Shown here: piece by piece, positions 26,711 to 34,916 of the stretch
Numbering within the stretch: the first letter of the stretch is position 1
How the letters are laid out: every line of letters begins with the position of its first letter
Source: Mucilaginibacter lappiensis
GTDB taxonomy: Bacteria; Bacteroidota; Bacteroidia; Sphingobacteriales; Sphingobacteriaceae
Reading direction: 5' to 3'
DNA: 64,000 nucleotides
NCBI RefSeq assembly: GCF_900155965.1
Contig: NZ_FTMG01000007.1
Location: 1-64,000 of the forward strand
Program-made: the position numbers and the translations under genes
The notes under the pieces: generated by a model
What the model was told of the DNA's origin: nothing
Seen by the model: the letters and a program-made list of their open reading frames with translations, nothing else
Database searches by the model: none

Positions 26711-28162
26711 ATGAAAAAATCATATCAAAAATTGTTTTTAAGCAGTGCTATTGGTATGGCCATAGCCATAAGCGGATGCAAAAGAACCCTGGAAGAACAT
26801 CCTCAAACATCTATTACCCCCAGTACATTTTTCTCTGATCCGGCCAGCTATCAATTAGCCATTATAGGTTTATATGGCGATTTACCGCTTTATGATGGCA
26901 GTATGCAGGAAATGGCTACGGATATTTACGGTGCCCCCGCACCATCTGTTGAACAGGGATTACCTATGTATCAGAATGCCCCTCAGTCGTATTATTATAA
27001 TACCCAAGGTTGCTGGGGTGGTGGTTACCGCTTAATCAAAGATGCTAATTTTGTTTTGGGCGCCTTGCCAACATCACCACTTGACCAGACCACTAAAAAC
27101 CAGCTAACTGCCGAGGCCGAATTTATGAGAGGCTATGGCTACTTTTACCTGGTACAACTTTATGGAGATATCCCCATGCCTACAAAAGTCATAGTGGATA
27201 ATAATCCGAATAGTTTACAGCTTCCCCGCTCGCCGCAGGCAGATATTTATAAATTGATATTGAGCGACCTGACCTTTGCCGAACAAAACTTGCCCGACAA
27301 AGCGACCACGGCCGGCAGAGTGTACAAATCAGTAGCTTCGGCTCTTTTGGCAAAAGTTTATCTTACCATGGCCGGTAACCCGATGAAACAGACAGCTTAC
27401 TATCAAAATGCAAAGGATGAGGCCCTAAAAGTGATCAACTCCGGACTATTTACCCTTGTAGATGATTATGCCAATGTTTTTCATCATACCAGTTATACCA
27501 CAGAATCTATCTGGGAACAATCATATGTGGTTTCAAAAGGTGGTAACCCATTACAGGGATCAACCGGTACAGCTGATACATACCGGCCTTTACTGGTACC
27601 GGCCACCAGCTTTATCAATAGTTTCCCAAAAGGCGATCGCAGGAGAACATGGGGTATACTGGACCAGTATCCGGATCCTAAAGTAAAAGGTGGTGTATTA
27701 GCGCCTTTCTTTCAGAAATACTTCGATACCACCGGTGTTTCAAAAGGAGCCACATCGTCTACCGTTATTAATCCCTGGAACTTTGTTTATATCCGTTACG
27801 CGGATATGTACCTGATTGCTGCCGAAGCCGAAAATGAGATCAATGGTCCGGCCAACGCCTATGTCTATATTAACACCATTCGCAGGCGTGCCCGGGTAGA
27901 TAAGGGTGATCCGACCAATGTCCCTGATCTGGCTGGCCTCACACAGGATGGTTTCAGGCAGGCTGTTTTGAAGGAGAGAAAATGGGAATTTGCACTAGAA
28001 GGAAATACCTGGTTTGATATGAAACGAACCAATACCTTCCAGCTTATCCAGGCTCAAAGAGGCAGCCAGCTCATTAACCCCATAGGCCCATACAATCAAA
28101 CCTGGCTTATTCCGGATATTGAAATCACGGCTAATAATATTCCTCAAAATCCACTTTATTAA
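26711..28162 (+). CDS. SusD/RagB-family nutrient-binding lipoprotein
   Basis: Surface lipoprotein that caps the SusC channel and binds the substrate. The lipobox IAISGC puts the anchoring Cys at residue 23. SusD-type N-terminal TPR helices (EAEFMRGYGYFYLVQLYGDIP) and the C-terminal RagB segment (VLKERKWEFALEGNTWFDMK, YADMYLIAAEAENEI) are clear. It follows SusC by 12 bp and is surely in the same transcript. 483 aa fits. Confidence 0.95.
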   Translation: MKKSYQKLFLSSAIGMAIAISGCKRTLEEHPQTSITPSTFFSDPASYQLAIIGLYGDLPLYDGSMQEMATDIYGAPAPSVEQGLPMYQNAPQSYYYNTQGCWGGGYRLIKDANFVLGALPTSPLDQTTKNQLTAEAEFMRGYGYFYLVQLYGDIPMPTKVIVDNNPNSLQLPRSPQADIYKLILSDLTFAEQNLPDKATTAGRVYKSVASALLAKVYLTMAGNPMKQTAYYQNAKDEALKVINSGLFTLVDDYANVFHHTSYTTESIWEQSYVVSKGGNPLQGSTGTADTYRPLLVPATSFINSFPKGDRRRTWGILDQYPDPKVKGGVLAPFFQKYFDTTGVSKGATSSTVINPWNFVYIRYADMYLIAAEAENEINGPANAYVYINTIRRRARVDKGDPTNVPDLAGLTQDGFRQAVLKERKWEFALEGNTWFDMKRTNTFQLIQAQRGSQLINPIGPYNQTWLIPDIEITANNIPQNPLY

Positions 28163-28173
28163 TCCTTAAATTG

Positions 28174-28205
28174 TACTTCCGGTGAGCTTTGTCGCGCCGG
28201 GAGTA
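28174..28205 (+). terminator. weak hairpin after SusD
   Basis: Imperfect stem TACTTCCGG / CCGGGAGTA with a 14-nt loop, followed by a short AT-rich stretch. Could attenuate transcription into the downstream gene rather than end it. Confidence 0.3.
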
Positions 28206-28234
28206 TAATTGATTTTTATTCCATTTAATATTAA

Positions 28235-30604
28235 ATGTCAATGCAGCTCCTAAAATCAATCATCCTGACCACCACACTTGTCACCTCCGGCATTTTTATG
28301 CAACCTTGCTTCGGGCAAAACAACATTTATGTGGCCAATAGTGGTAGCGATAAAAACGATGGCACCTTTAAACATCCCGTTCAGCATCTGGAAGCAGCGT
28401 TGTTAAGGGCGACCGGATATGTTAATAAAGATGTAGTTGTTATATTACATGGAGGCCTCTATCCCCTGCAGAAAACAATAGAGATAAACCAAGTTAATTT
28501 TAGAGCGCATTCTTTGACTATTAAATCATATCCAAACGAAAAAGTAACCATTACAGGCTCAAGCAAAATAAACCCGGTATGGCAGCCATATAAAGGTGGC
28601 ATTATCCAAGCAAAACTATCCACAGGCTTTGCCCCAGACCAATTATTTATGAATGGTAAAAGCCTGCCCATGGCCCGCTATCCCAACTTTGATTCTACAG
28701 CTCGGGTTTATAACGGAACGGCTAAGGATGCCATCAGCGAAAACCGGGTAAAAACATGGCAAGCCCCTGCCGGCGGCTATATTCACGCTTTACACGCAGG
28801 GGAATGGGGCAGCTTTGATTATTTGATCACCGGGAAAGATGATAAAGGGGCACTCACTTATGAGGGAGGCTGGCAAAACAACCGCCCCTCGCCCATGAAC
28901 AAACAATACCGGTTTGTAGAAAATATTTTTGAGGAACTGGATGCTCCCGGAGAATGGTTTTTCAATAAAACAACCCAAATTCTTTACCTCTATCCATCTA
29001 CAGGAACCAATTTGAATAAGGCTGTATTTACTGTTAGTAGTTTAACAGATCTCATACATGTCATCGGCAGTAAAGAGAAGCCTTTGAGCAACATCACTAT
29101 TAAAGGTATCGACTTTACGCAAACGGCACGGTCATTTATGCTGGCCAAAGAGCCATTGCTACGTAGCGACTGGAGGATGTACCGCGGTGGGGCAATCCTG
29201 CTCGACAGAACGGAACATGTAATTATCAGCAACTGTAATTTTTATGAATTGGGCGGGAATGCCGTGTTTCTAAGTAATTATAGCAAGAACGATACTATCC
29301 GGGACAACTATATACATACCATTGGTGGAAATGCTATTGCTTTTGTTGGTAATCCCGATGCTGTACGGTCGCCTGCTTTTAGTTATGAAACTTTTGTCCC
29401 CTGGGATAAAATGGATTACCAGCCGGGACCAAAGAGTTCGGACTATCCTCAGTATTGCTCGGCCACCGGCAATCTGATACACCACATCGGTACTATTGAA
29501 AAACAGGTGGCCGGCGTTCAGATCTCCATGTCATCGCATATTACGGTGAGTCATAATACCATTTACCATACGCCGAGGGCTGGGCTCAATATGAGTGAGG
29601 GAACCTGGGGAGGCCATATTATTGAATTTAATGATGTATTCTATACCGTTCTTGAAACCGGCGATAACGGGGCCTATAATTCCTGGGGCAGGGATAGGTA
29701 CTGGCGACCAGAGCGCAACCTGATTGATAGCATAGTAGCCGCCAGGCCCGGCATCCAGTTTCTGGATGTAATTGATCCTATCACTATCCGTAATAATCGC
29801 TTCCAGTGCGATCATGGCTGGGATATTGACCTGGACGACGGCAGCAGTAATTACCATATATACAATAATGTTTGCCTGAGCGGAGGCTTAAAACTACGCG
29901 AAGGCTACAGTCGTACAGTTACCAATAACATCATTATCAATAATACCTTCCATCCGCATGTATGGTTAAAAAATAGTGATGACTTATTTGAGCATAACAT
30001 AGTGAGCTTGCCATATGCGCCCATCTTAATGAATAACTGGGGCAAGATCATCGATCAGAATTTTTTCCTGTCCAAGGAAGCTTTGACTGAGGCCCAGATT
30101 TTGGGTTTAGATAAAAATAGCATGTATGGTGATGCCCAGTTTATCGATGCCAAAAGCGGAAACTATCGTTTAAAACCAGGTTCCCCGGCTTTAAAAACAG
30201 GCTTTAAAGATTTTGATATGAATTTTGGAGTTACTTCTCCTACTTTAAAAAAGCTGGCTCAAAAACCGGTGATCAATCCGCTGGTTACTTCAGCAAATCA
30301 GGGCAAACAAAACCAGGTGGAATGGCTAGGTGCACATTTTAAAAACATCGAGAGCCTGGGAGAAAGATCGGCAGCTGGATTACTCGATAACAATGGCGCA
30401 TTGCTTACAGATCTGTCAGCATCATCAGTAGCTGCAAAAAACGGCTTAGAAAAGGGGGATGTGGTGATTAAGATAAATGAAGACAGCGTTAACGCTGTAG
30501 AAAAATTACTCAAGGCATATCAAAAAATTAAATGGATGGGAAAAGCTAAACTCATTATAGTCCGCAACCAAAATCAGCAGGTAATCAGTGTGAATTTTAA
30601 ATAA
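28235..30604 (+). CDS. Secreted right-handed beta-helix protein with C-terminal PDZ domain (possible GH141-type or lyase-like enzyme)
   Basis: Signal peptide, then ENIYVANSGSDKNDGT-like start typical of beta-helix glycan-active proteins (here NIYVANSGSDKNDGTF). Regular parallel-beta-helix rungs follow with asparagine turns (HVIISNCNFYELGGNAVFLS, NTIYHTPRAGLNMS, YHIYNNVCLSGG). The order of conserved features (YPLQKTIEI, MARYPNFDS, GALTYEGGW) resembles GH141-type and related proteins, but the family is not certain. Residues about 700-789 form a PDZ domain (ASSVAAKNGLEKGDVVIKIN). As the last gene of the sigma/FecR/SusCD locus it is the likely substrate-processing protein. Confidence 0.85.
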   Translation: MSMQLLKSIILTTTLVTSGIFMQPCFGQNNIYVANSGSDKNDGTFKHPVQHLEAALLRATGYVNKDVVVILHGGLYPLQKTIEINQVNFRAHSLTIKSYPNEKVTITGSSKINPVWQPYKGGIIQAKLSTGFAPDQLFMNGKSLPMARYPNFDSTARVYNGTAKDAISENRVKTWQAPAGGYIHALHAGEWGSFDYLITGKDDKGALTYEGGWQNNRPSPMNKQYRFVENIFEELDAPGEWFFNKTTQILYLYPSTGTNLNKAVFTVSSLTDLIHVIGSKEKPLSNITIKGIDFTQTARSFMLAKEPLLRSDWRMYRGGAILLDRTEHVIISNCNFYELGGNAVFLSNYSKNDTIRDNYIHTIGGNAIAFVGNPDAVRSPAFSYETFVPWDKMDYQPGPKSSDYPQYCSATGNLIHHIGTIEKQVAGVQISMSSHITVSHNTIYHTPRAGLNMSEGTWGGHIIEFNDVFYTVLETGDNGAYNSWGRDRYWRPERNLIDSIVAARPGIQFLDVIDPITIRNNRFQCDHGWDIDLDDGSSNYHIYNNVCLSGGLKLREGYSRTVTNNIIINNTFHPHVWLKNSDDLFEHNIVSLPYAPILMNNWGKIIDQNFFLSKEALTEAQILGLDKNSMYGDAQFIDAKSGNYRLKPGSPALKTGFKDFDMNFGVTSPTLKKLAQKPVINPLVTSANQGKQNQVEWLGAHFKNIESLGERSAAGLLDNNGALLTDLSASSVAAKNGLEKGDVVIKINEDSVNAVEKLLKAYQKIKWMGKAKLIIVRNQNQQVISVNFK

Positions 30605-30939
30605 TGCAGAATACCTTAGTAAGGTTCCCCTTTATTCATTGGCGGACCACGTTCTTGAAAAGTGGGTTTACATGGTTTACACATTTTATAGTTAAAATTT
30701 ATTTAATTACCTGTAAATCAATAAAATAACTACAATTTACCATCAAATAGTGTTAACCATGTTTTGTTGTCAAATAGCTGGTTTACATTAGCCCATGGTC
30801 GGTGTTATCACAGCACCATTTTTAAATAAAAAGCCTCAAGACTTTCGACTTGAGGCTTTCGATTTATTATGTGATCTCCGTCAGAATTAATTTCTTTGCC
30901 AGCAATCATTAATGTATAATATTGTAATATTCGTATAGT
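30605..30939. other. 335-bp gene-free spacer at the island edge
   Basis: AT-rich non-coding stretch. It contains the hairpin at 30829-30860 and, at 30871-30888, the sequence GTGATCTCCGTCAGAATT, which resembles the 3' ends of the two tRNA genes 1.3 kb downstream (see findings). Confidence 0.5.
30829..30860 (-). terminator. terminator of the HTH gene
   Basis: 10-bp stem AAGCCTCAAG / CTTGAGGCTT with loop ACTTTCGA. On the minus strand it is followed by TTTTTATTT, consistent with ending the HTH gene. The loop core TTTCGA and the outer stem match the terminator of the tRNA-Lys gene. Confidence 0.7.
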
Positions 30940-31293
30940 TTATTTATCCTCATCTACTATTTTTTTAAGCAGATTATTGTACTGCTCTAGTAGGCTTATA
31001 TACTTTTCCTTCCACATATCAGCCTCTTGCAACGCCTCCGATAACGTTAAGGCACGGTATTCATTTAATGGCTCCTGTAGTAGATTACCATAGAAAGGGA
31101 GTTGTGGAAACTCTTTCCTAAAATCATTTTTTAATGCTTTAGAGTATTTTAAAATGATTGAATCGTCTAAATCCTCATCCTTAAAATGTCGGTATATAGT
31201 ACCTCTATCATAGTCCACTTTACGGGCTAATTCAGATATACTGATAGCAGTTTTCCTAACGGCTCTTTCTAATATTTCTCCCTTATGTGGCAT
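30940..31293 (-). CDS. Small helix-turn-helix DNA-binding protein
   Basis: 117 aa. Residues about 17-40 (ISISELARKVDYDRGTIYRH) form a clear helix-turn-helix. The C-terminal 50 residues (TLSEALQEADMWKEKYISLL and EQYNNLLKK) form a probable coiled coil for dimerisation. No ligand-binding domain is present. It is divergent from the two small genes at 31421-31935, and the spacer holds nested GTGTT/AACAC half-sites, so it probably represses them and itself, in the style of a phage immunity repressor. Exact family not recognised. Confidence 0.8.
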   Translation of the reverse strand: MPHKGEILERAVRKTAISISELARKVDYDRGTIYRHFKDEDLDDSIILKYSKALKNDFRKEFPQLPFYGNLLQEPLNEYRALTLSEALQEADMWKEKYISLLEQYNNLLKKIVDEDK

Positions 31294-31420
31294 GAAACAA
31301 ATGTATTTTACAGAGTGTTACATTTTTCCTTCAAAAAGTGTTTTATTATTAAAATAAATACCACATATTTACAACATAAACACCACACAATTACTACACA
31401 TATAATAACACTTCAGTATT
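31294..31420. promoter_or_regulatory. divergent operator region of the small island
   Basis: Contains GTGTTA (31315-31320), GTGTTT (31338-31343), AAACAC (31378-31383) and TAACAC (31406-31411). The four half-sites are arranged as two nested inverted pairs about a centre near 31361. Consistent with a dimeric repressor binding two operators. Confidence 0.5.
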
Positions 31421-31708
31421 ATGCTTGCAAAAGAAACACTAATTGAATTAAAATTAAATATGCCATATAAGTACGTCGGGATTATCATTTCGGCCTATAA
31501 AAAGCAATATGATACAAATATAAGCAGGTGGATGGCAATGCGATTCTTTAAAGAAGATGGCTATAGCAACAAACTACACAATACTATAATTAATGCAGCA
31601 TTTATACAACAAAAACTTAAAAACAGAACGGACTGCCTTACGAGAAACCACGTATATAAAATAAATGTTTTACAGTACTACAGAGAGCGGAAAGGCCTAA
31701 TACAATGA
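31421..31708 (+). CDS. Small protein of unknown function (island gene 1)
   Basis: 95 aa, basic, not recognised. Starts MLAKETLIELKLNMPYKYVG. Residues 15-45 could fold as helices with a turn (YVGIIISAYKKQYDTNISRW), so a small DNA-binding protein (Cro- or excisionase-like) is possible but unproven. Its stop overlaps the start of the next gene (ATGA), so the two are translationally coupled. Low G+C and position next to tRNA genes suggest horizontally acquired DNA. Confidence 0.65.
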   Translation: MLAKETLIELKLNMPYKYVGIIISAYKKQYDTNISRWMAMRFFKEDGYSNKLHNTIINAAFIQQKLKNRTDCLTRNHVYKINVLQYYRERKGLIQ

Positions 31709-31935
31709 CACTTCAATTAATGGCTACACTAATAGGCCTTTTAAATGATAGGCTTATACTACAGCGCTTAATATGGAAGCAGCATGGCTATGCTTCTAAA
31801 AATAAATACAGCGAATGTTGCTGGCAACTGGAACGCTTACTGGATGAAGTATTGGAGCTGATTAATGACCAGGAATATAGATCGGTATTAAACGTGCCTT
31901 TTGAAGATTGGAGATTTTTAAAAAGTGAAAAATAG
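31705..31935 (+). CDS. Small protein of unknown function (island gene 2)
   Basis: 76 aa, predicted mostly helical (LQLMATLIGLLNDRLILQRL, CCWQLERLLDEVLELINDQE), acidic C-terminal half. Coupled to island gene 1 by a 4-base overlap. No family recognised; too short for an integrase or relaxase. Confidence 0.65.
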   Translation: MTLQLMATLIGLLNDRLILQRLIWKQHGYASKNKYSECCWQLERLLDEVLELINDQEYRSVLNVPFEDWRFLKSEK

Positions 31936-32027
31936 TTCTCTTTATGATTTAGTCATTTAAACAGCGATTACGTTCCCCCAGGTTCTCCTGGAAGGAACCC
32001 TGAGGCTAACACCGGTCAATAAAAAAC

Positions 32028-32053
32028 GCAGGGTCCTTTCTGAAAGACCCTGC
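32028..32053 (-). terminator. hairpin with minus-strand T-tract
   Basis: 8-bp stem GCAGGGTC / GACCCTGC. On the minus strand it is followed by GTTTTTTATT, a terminator shape. Which transcript it ends is unclear; possibly read-through from the tRNA genes, or a leftover. Confidence 0.55.
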
Positions 32054-32093
32054 TAGGACACAATTTATCATATCAACTGTTAAAAACCCCGCT

Positions 32094-32114
32094 GTCCGAA
32101 GTTTGCAACTTCGG
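32094..32114. repeat. short inverted repeat TCCGAAGT...ACTTCGGA
   Basis: Perfect 8-bp arms around TTGCA in the spacer between the island and the tRNA genes. Function unknown. Confidence 0.45.
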
Positions 32115-32151
32115 ATACATAAAACATGTAGTTTACAAAATAGTCAAAAAC

Positions 32152-32183
32152 AAAAAGCCTTAAATCTTTCGATTTAAGGCTTC
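32152..32183 (-). terminator. terminator of tRNA-Lys
   Basis: 12-bp stem AAGCCTTAAATC / GATTTAAGGCTT with loop TTTC. On the minus strand it is followed by TTTTTGTTTTTG. It lies 12 bases past the tRNA-Lys 3' end. Confidence 0.85.
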
Positions 32184-32194
32184 GGGCTTAAAAG

Positions 32195-32267
32195 TGATCC
32201 CGCTGGGATTCGAACCCAGGACCCCAACATTAAAAGTGTTATGCTCTACCAGCTGAGCTACGGAATC
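32195..32267 (-). tRNA. tRNA-Lys (anticodon TTT)
   Basis: Complete cloverleaf of 73 nt on the minus strand: acceptor GATTCCG / CGGGATC, D-arm AGCTCAGCTGGTAGAGC, anticodon loop CTTTTAA with anticodon at 32232-32234, T-arm with GGTTCGAATCC. The 3' CCA is not encoded. Confidence 0.97.
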
Positions 32268-32296
32268 GTTGTACCTGTTACTATTATATGAATTAA

Positions 32297-32325
32297 AAAG
32301 CCGCCTTACCAATCTAAAGCGGCTT
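32297..32325 (-). terminator. terminator of tRNA-Arg
   Basis: Stem AAGCCGC / GCGGCTT between the two tRNA genes. On the minus strand it is followed by TTTTTAATT. Confidence 0.75.
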
Positions 32326-32327
32326 CG

Positions 32328-32401
32328 TGATCCCATCAGGATTCGAACCTGAGACCTACTGATTAGAAATCAGTTGCTCTATCCAGCTGAGCTATGGGAC
32401 C
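32328..32401 (-). tRNA. tRNA-Arg (anticodon TCT)
   Basis: Complete cloverleaf of 74 nt on the minus strand: acceptor GGTCCCA / TGGGATC, D-arm AGCTCAGCTGGATAGAGC, anticodon loop TTTCTAA with anticodon at 32365-32367, T-arm with GGTTCGAATCC. The 3' CCA is not encoded. Confidence 0.97.
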
Positions 32402-32420
32402 ATCGCGATTTTTTCGCGGT

Positions 32421-32437
32421 GCAAAGATGCAAAATTA
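32421..32437 (-). promoter_or_regulatory. promoter of the tRNA-Arg/tRNA-Lys pair
   Basis: Minus strand holds TAATTTTGC (32429-32437, exact TAnnTTTG -7 motif) and an overlapping CATCTTTGC. A CGCGA...TCGCG inverted repeat (32404-32418) lies between it and the tRNA-Arg 5' end. Confidence 0.55.
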
Positions 32438-32501
32438 TACGGAAATATCAATCAATTTTTTGAATTCTCTTGTGCTTAGCGTATGTGTAATATTTGACTG
32501 C

Positions 32502-33374
32502 TTAAGTTGTGGTTACCTTGCCAGTAAGCAAATCGACATTATAGGTTTTATTTTTTATAACTACACTTGCCTTATGATTACCTAAAAAATTAATAACGCC
32601 CTCATAATACCACTTTATACCATTAACCTCACCGATGGCTGCAAAAGTTATTGCACCTGCTGTTATGTCACCATTCTTAGTTAAATCAACAGTTACCTTA
32701 TTTACATTATTTAACGTATAATAAGCATGTATTGAGGATGGTATCTGCGCTTTTTTAATTGATGCGGTATCAACAAATGATTTGATGCTCCCGTTATTAA
32801 AAGAGATAAGCTTGTTAGTGCTGCCATTAATAGCCAGAAGGGCATCTTTATCAAGAGCCTTGGCCTCATAAAAAGCTTTTATATTATGAACAAACAGTGC
32901 GCTGGGGGTTTGGCCTGTAGTCGCCAAAGAATCATAAGCCACATATCCATTTAAATCTGTAAAATCAGGATACTTTGCTCCAGGAGCCCTTACAGTATCG
33001 CAGCTAAAGTAAAATTTGAATAATCCGGTGGTTTCTGATTTAATGGTATCACCTATAACTGTTTTATAGTTAACTATGGTATCAGGAAAGAAAGAACATA
33101 GATTGACAAGACCTATGATGAGTGGTTTTGATTGCCTAATGGTAGTAAGATCAGGCAGGATCAACCCTTTACTGATGTTTACACCTCCATAAGCACCCGA
33201 CAAAGTTTGTGTTATATTCCTAATTATTTGACTAGTGGCAAGGCTTACAGTATCAATCTTAGATACCGGGGGAGGAACAACCTTCGGATTCAATTTTACT
33301 TCTTTTTGACAGGCGGTATAAAATAGTGTAGTGCCCGCTAATGCTACAAGGAGGGTTTTTAACTTTAATTTCAT
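32502..33374 (-). CDS. Lipoprotein of unknown function
   Basis: 290 aa, family not recognised. The leader MKLKLKTLLVALAGTTLFYT followed by A-C is a lipobox. The body is beta-rich with many Thr/Asn and no catalytic motif that I can name (for example the stretch VTVDLTKNGDITAGAITFAA). A proline run PPPVS just after the lipid anchor may be a spacer. It lies just outside the tRNA-Arg promoter. Confidence 0.8.
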   Translation of the reverse strand: MKLKLKTLLVALAGTTLFYTACQKEVKLNPKVVPPPVSKIDTVSLATSQIIRNITQTLSGAYGGVNISKGLILPDLTTIRQSKPLIIGLVNLCSFFPDTIVNYKTVIGDTIKSETTGLFKFYFSCDTVRAPGAKYPDFTDLNGYVAYDSLATTGQTPSALFVHNIKAFYEAKALDKDALLAINGSTNKLISFNNGSIKSFVDTASIKKAQIPSSIHAYYTLNNVNKVTVDLTKNGDITAGAITFAAIGEVNGIKWYYEGVINFLGNHKASVVIKNKTYNVDLLTGKVTTT

Positions 33375-33508
33375 GATAAGGACAGGTGTAGATTTTTCTT
33401 AATATTAATATAATTAGATGATTGTGAATTTAGTGCCAAGTAAGCAATTCAAATGCCGTTAATTAATTAACCAAATAAAAAAGTCGATTTAACTGTAAAG
33501 CAACTATG

Positions 33509-33520
33509 TACCGATCGGTA
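33509..33520. promoter_or_regulatory. perfect palindrome TACCGATCGGTA
   Basis: 12-bp perfect dyad 32 bases upstream of the small gene at 33553. The sequence resembles operators of TetR-type repressors, but no such regulator is nearby. Confidence 0.4.
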
Positions 33521-33552
33521 AGTGTTTGATCTCATCCGTAAATTCAAAAAAC

Positions 33553-33744
33553 ATGAGTAAAACCAAGGACTATGGGGAAAAATATTGGGTAAAATATTAC
33601 GCACAAAAATTATCGCGCATTGTATTGGGTCATATTGCCAGCGAGGAGCCGGGCACTGAGTTTATGGCAAACTGGTTAAAAGAAAAGTTACGTAACATCA
33701 AAACAACGCATATATTATCCAACAATTCCCTGTCATTTTTGTAG
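33553..33744 (+). CDS. Small hypothetical protein
   Basis: 63 aa from the ATG at 33553 (MSKTKDYGEKYWVKYYAQKL), preferred over the longer frame at 33526. Lys/Tyr-rich, predicted helical, no signal peptide or known motif. Placed alone between divergent gene neighbours. It might be non-coding; its plausible start and codon pattern are the only support. Confidence 0.45.
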   Translation: MSKTKDYGEKYWVKYYAQKLSRIVLGHIASEEPGTEFMANWLKEKLRNIKTTHILSNNSLSFL

Positions 33745-34055
33745 TTGTAAATCATGATTGATTATAAAACATTAATTGTTGCTAAATAATTTAACATTAC
33801 GTACAATTGCAAATTAAGTAGATTAATTACTGATACGCTAATTACATGTTAATCATACACTTGTTATAATGAACAGCTTTTTGACAAAACATGTATCAAC
33901 ATTAATATTTAATCTATTTTTAAGTGATAATTTATGCAAAAACAAAGCCTGATTGACTTGAAAATCGCAATTTTTGCTTTTTAAAATGGAAAGTGTTTTT
34001 TTTACAATAAGTTAATCATACTTTTAACCCAATTTTTTTTAATAAAACTTAATTT
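33745..34055. other. 311-bp AT-rich promoter region of the kinase gene
   Basis: Gene-free and very AT-rich (long T runs at 33997 and 34036). Presumably holds the promoter of the GlcNAc-kinase-like gene. A TATAAT-like word occurs near 33867, which is not the motif typical of this phylum. Nothing else recognised. Confidence 0.4.
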
Positions 34056-34916
34056 ATGATCATAATTGCTGACGGTGGCTCAACTAAAACAAATTGGTGT
34101 CTGGTTACCGAAGAAGGTAAAAAAGTGTATTTTAACACTGAGGGTTATAACCCTTATTTTTCTAGTACGGAGTATATCATACAATCTTTAAATGAAAGTT
34201 TGCCTACCGACCTGGAGAAGGATGAAATAACCGAAGTAAATTATTACGGCGCCGGCTGCTCAACGCCCGAGATGCGTAAAATTGTTGAAGAAGCCATGAA
34301 AGCTGTTTTCACCAAAGCAAAGGTGAACATTGGTCATGACCTGCTTGCCGCCGCCCGTGCCCTGCTAGGCAACAACGAGGGTTTTGCAGCTATTTTAGGT
34401 ACCGGCACCAATACCTGTATCTATGATGGTAAAGATGTGATCAATAATATCGACTCAGGAGCCTATATTTTAGGTGACGAAGGCAGCGGTTGCTATATTG
34501 GCAAAAAACTACTGGTTGATTATTTACGTGGTTATATGCCCGAGCCGGTACGTAACCTTTTCTGGGAAACGTTTAAACTTACACCCGATGATATCAACGA
34601 GCAAGTTTATACTCAGCCTCGCGCTAATCGTTTTTGTGCAAGCTTCAGCAAGTTTGTTTATGATAACAACGTACATATTGAATACTCACGTAACCTGGTG
34701 CGTACATCATTTGAAGACTTTTTCCGTAACCTGGTAACACACTACCCTGATTATCAAAAATACAGCTTTAACTGTATCGGTTCAGTTGGTTACAACTTCA
34801 GAAATGTTTTAGAAGAAGTGGCTACCGAAAACGGCATGGTTGTAGGCAGCATCATCCGCTCTCCTATAGATAACCTGGTAAAATATCACCTGGAACTAGC
34901 TCCAAGCTCTTTATAA
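34056..34916 (+). CDS. BadF/BadG-type ATPase, N-acetylglucosamine (amino-sugar) kinase-like
   Basis: ASKHA-fold sugar kinase of the BadF/BadG/NAGK type, 286 aa, cytoplasmic. The phosphate-1 loop is intact (Asp6, Gly7-Gly8-Ser9, Thr10-Lys11-Thr12 in MIIIADGGSTKTNW), phosphate-2 is GTGTN at 115-119, a catalytic-type Asp is at 95 (NIGHDLLAAAR) and the conserved DEGSG is at 141-145. Likely ATP-dependent phosphorylation of GlcNAc or a cell-wall amino sugar. It aligns without gaps over 150 residues with the paralogue at 36875, but only this copy keeps the ATP-binding loop. Confidence 0.88.
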   Translation: MIIIADGGSTKTNWCLVTEEGKKVYFNTEGYNPYFSSTEYIIQSLNESLPTDLEKDEITEVNYYGAGCSTPEMRKIVEEAMKAVFTKAKVNIGHDLLAAARALLGNNEGFAAILGTGTNTCIYDGKDVINNIDSGAYILGDEGSGCYIGKKLLVDYLRGYMPEPVRNLFWETFKLTPDDINEQVYTQPRANRFCASFSKFVYDNNVHIEYSRNLVRTSFEDFFRNLVTHYPDYQKYSFNCIGSVGYNFRNVLEEVATENGMVVGSIIRSPIDNLVKYHLELAPSSL

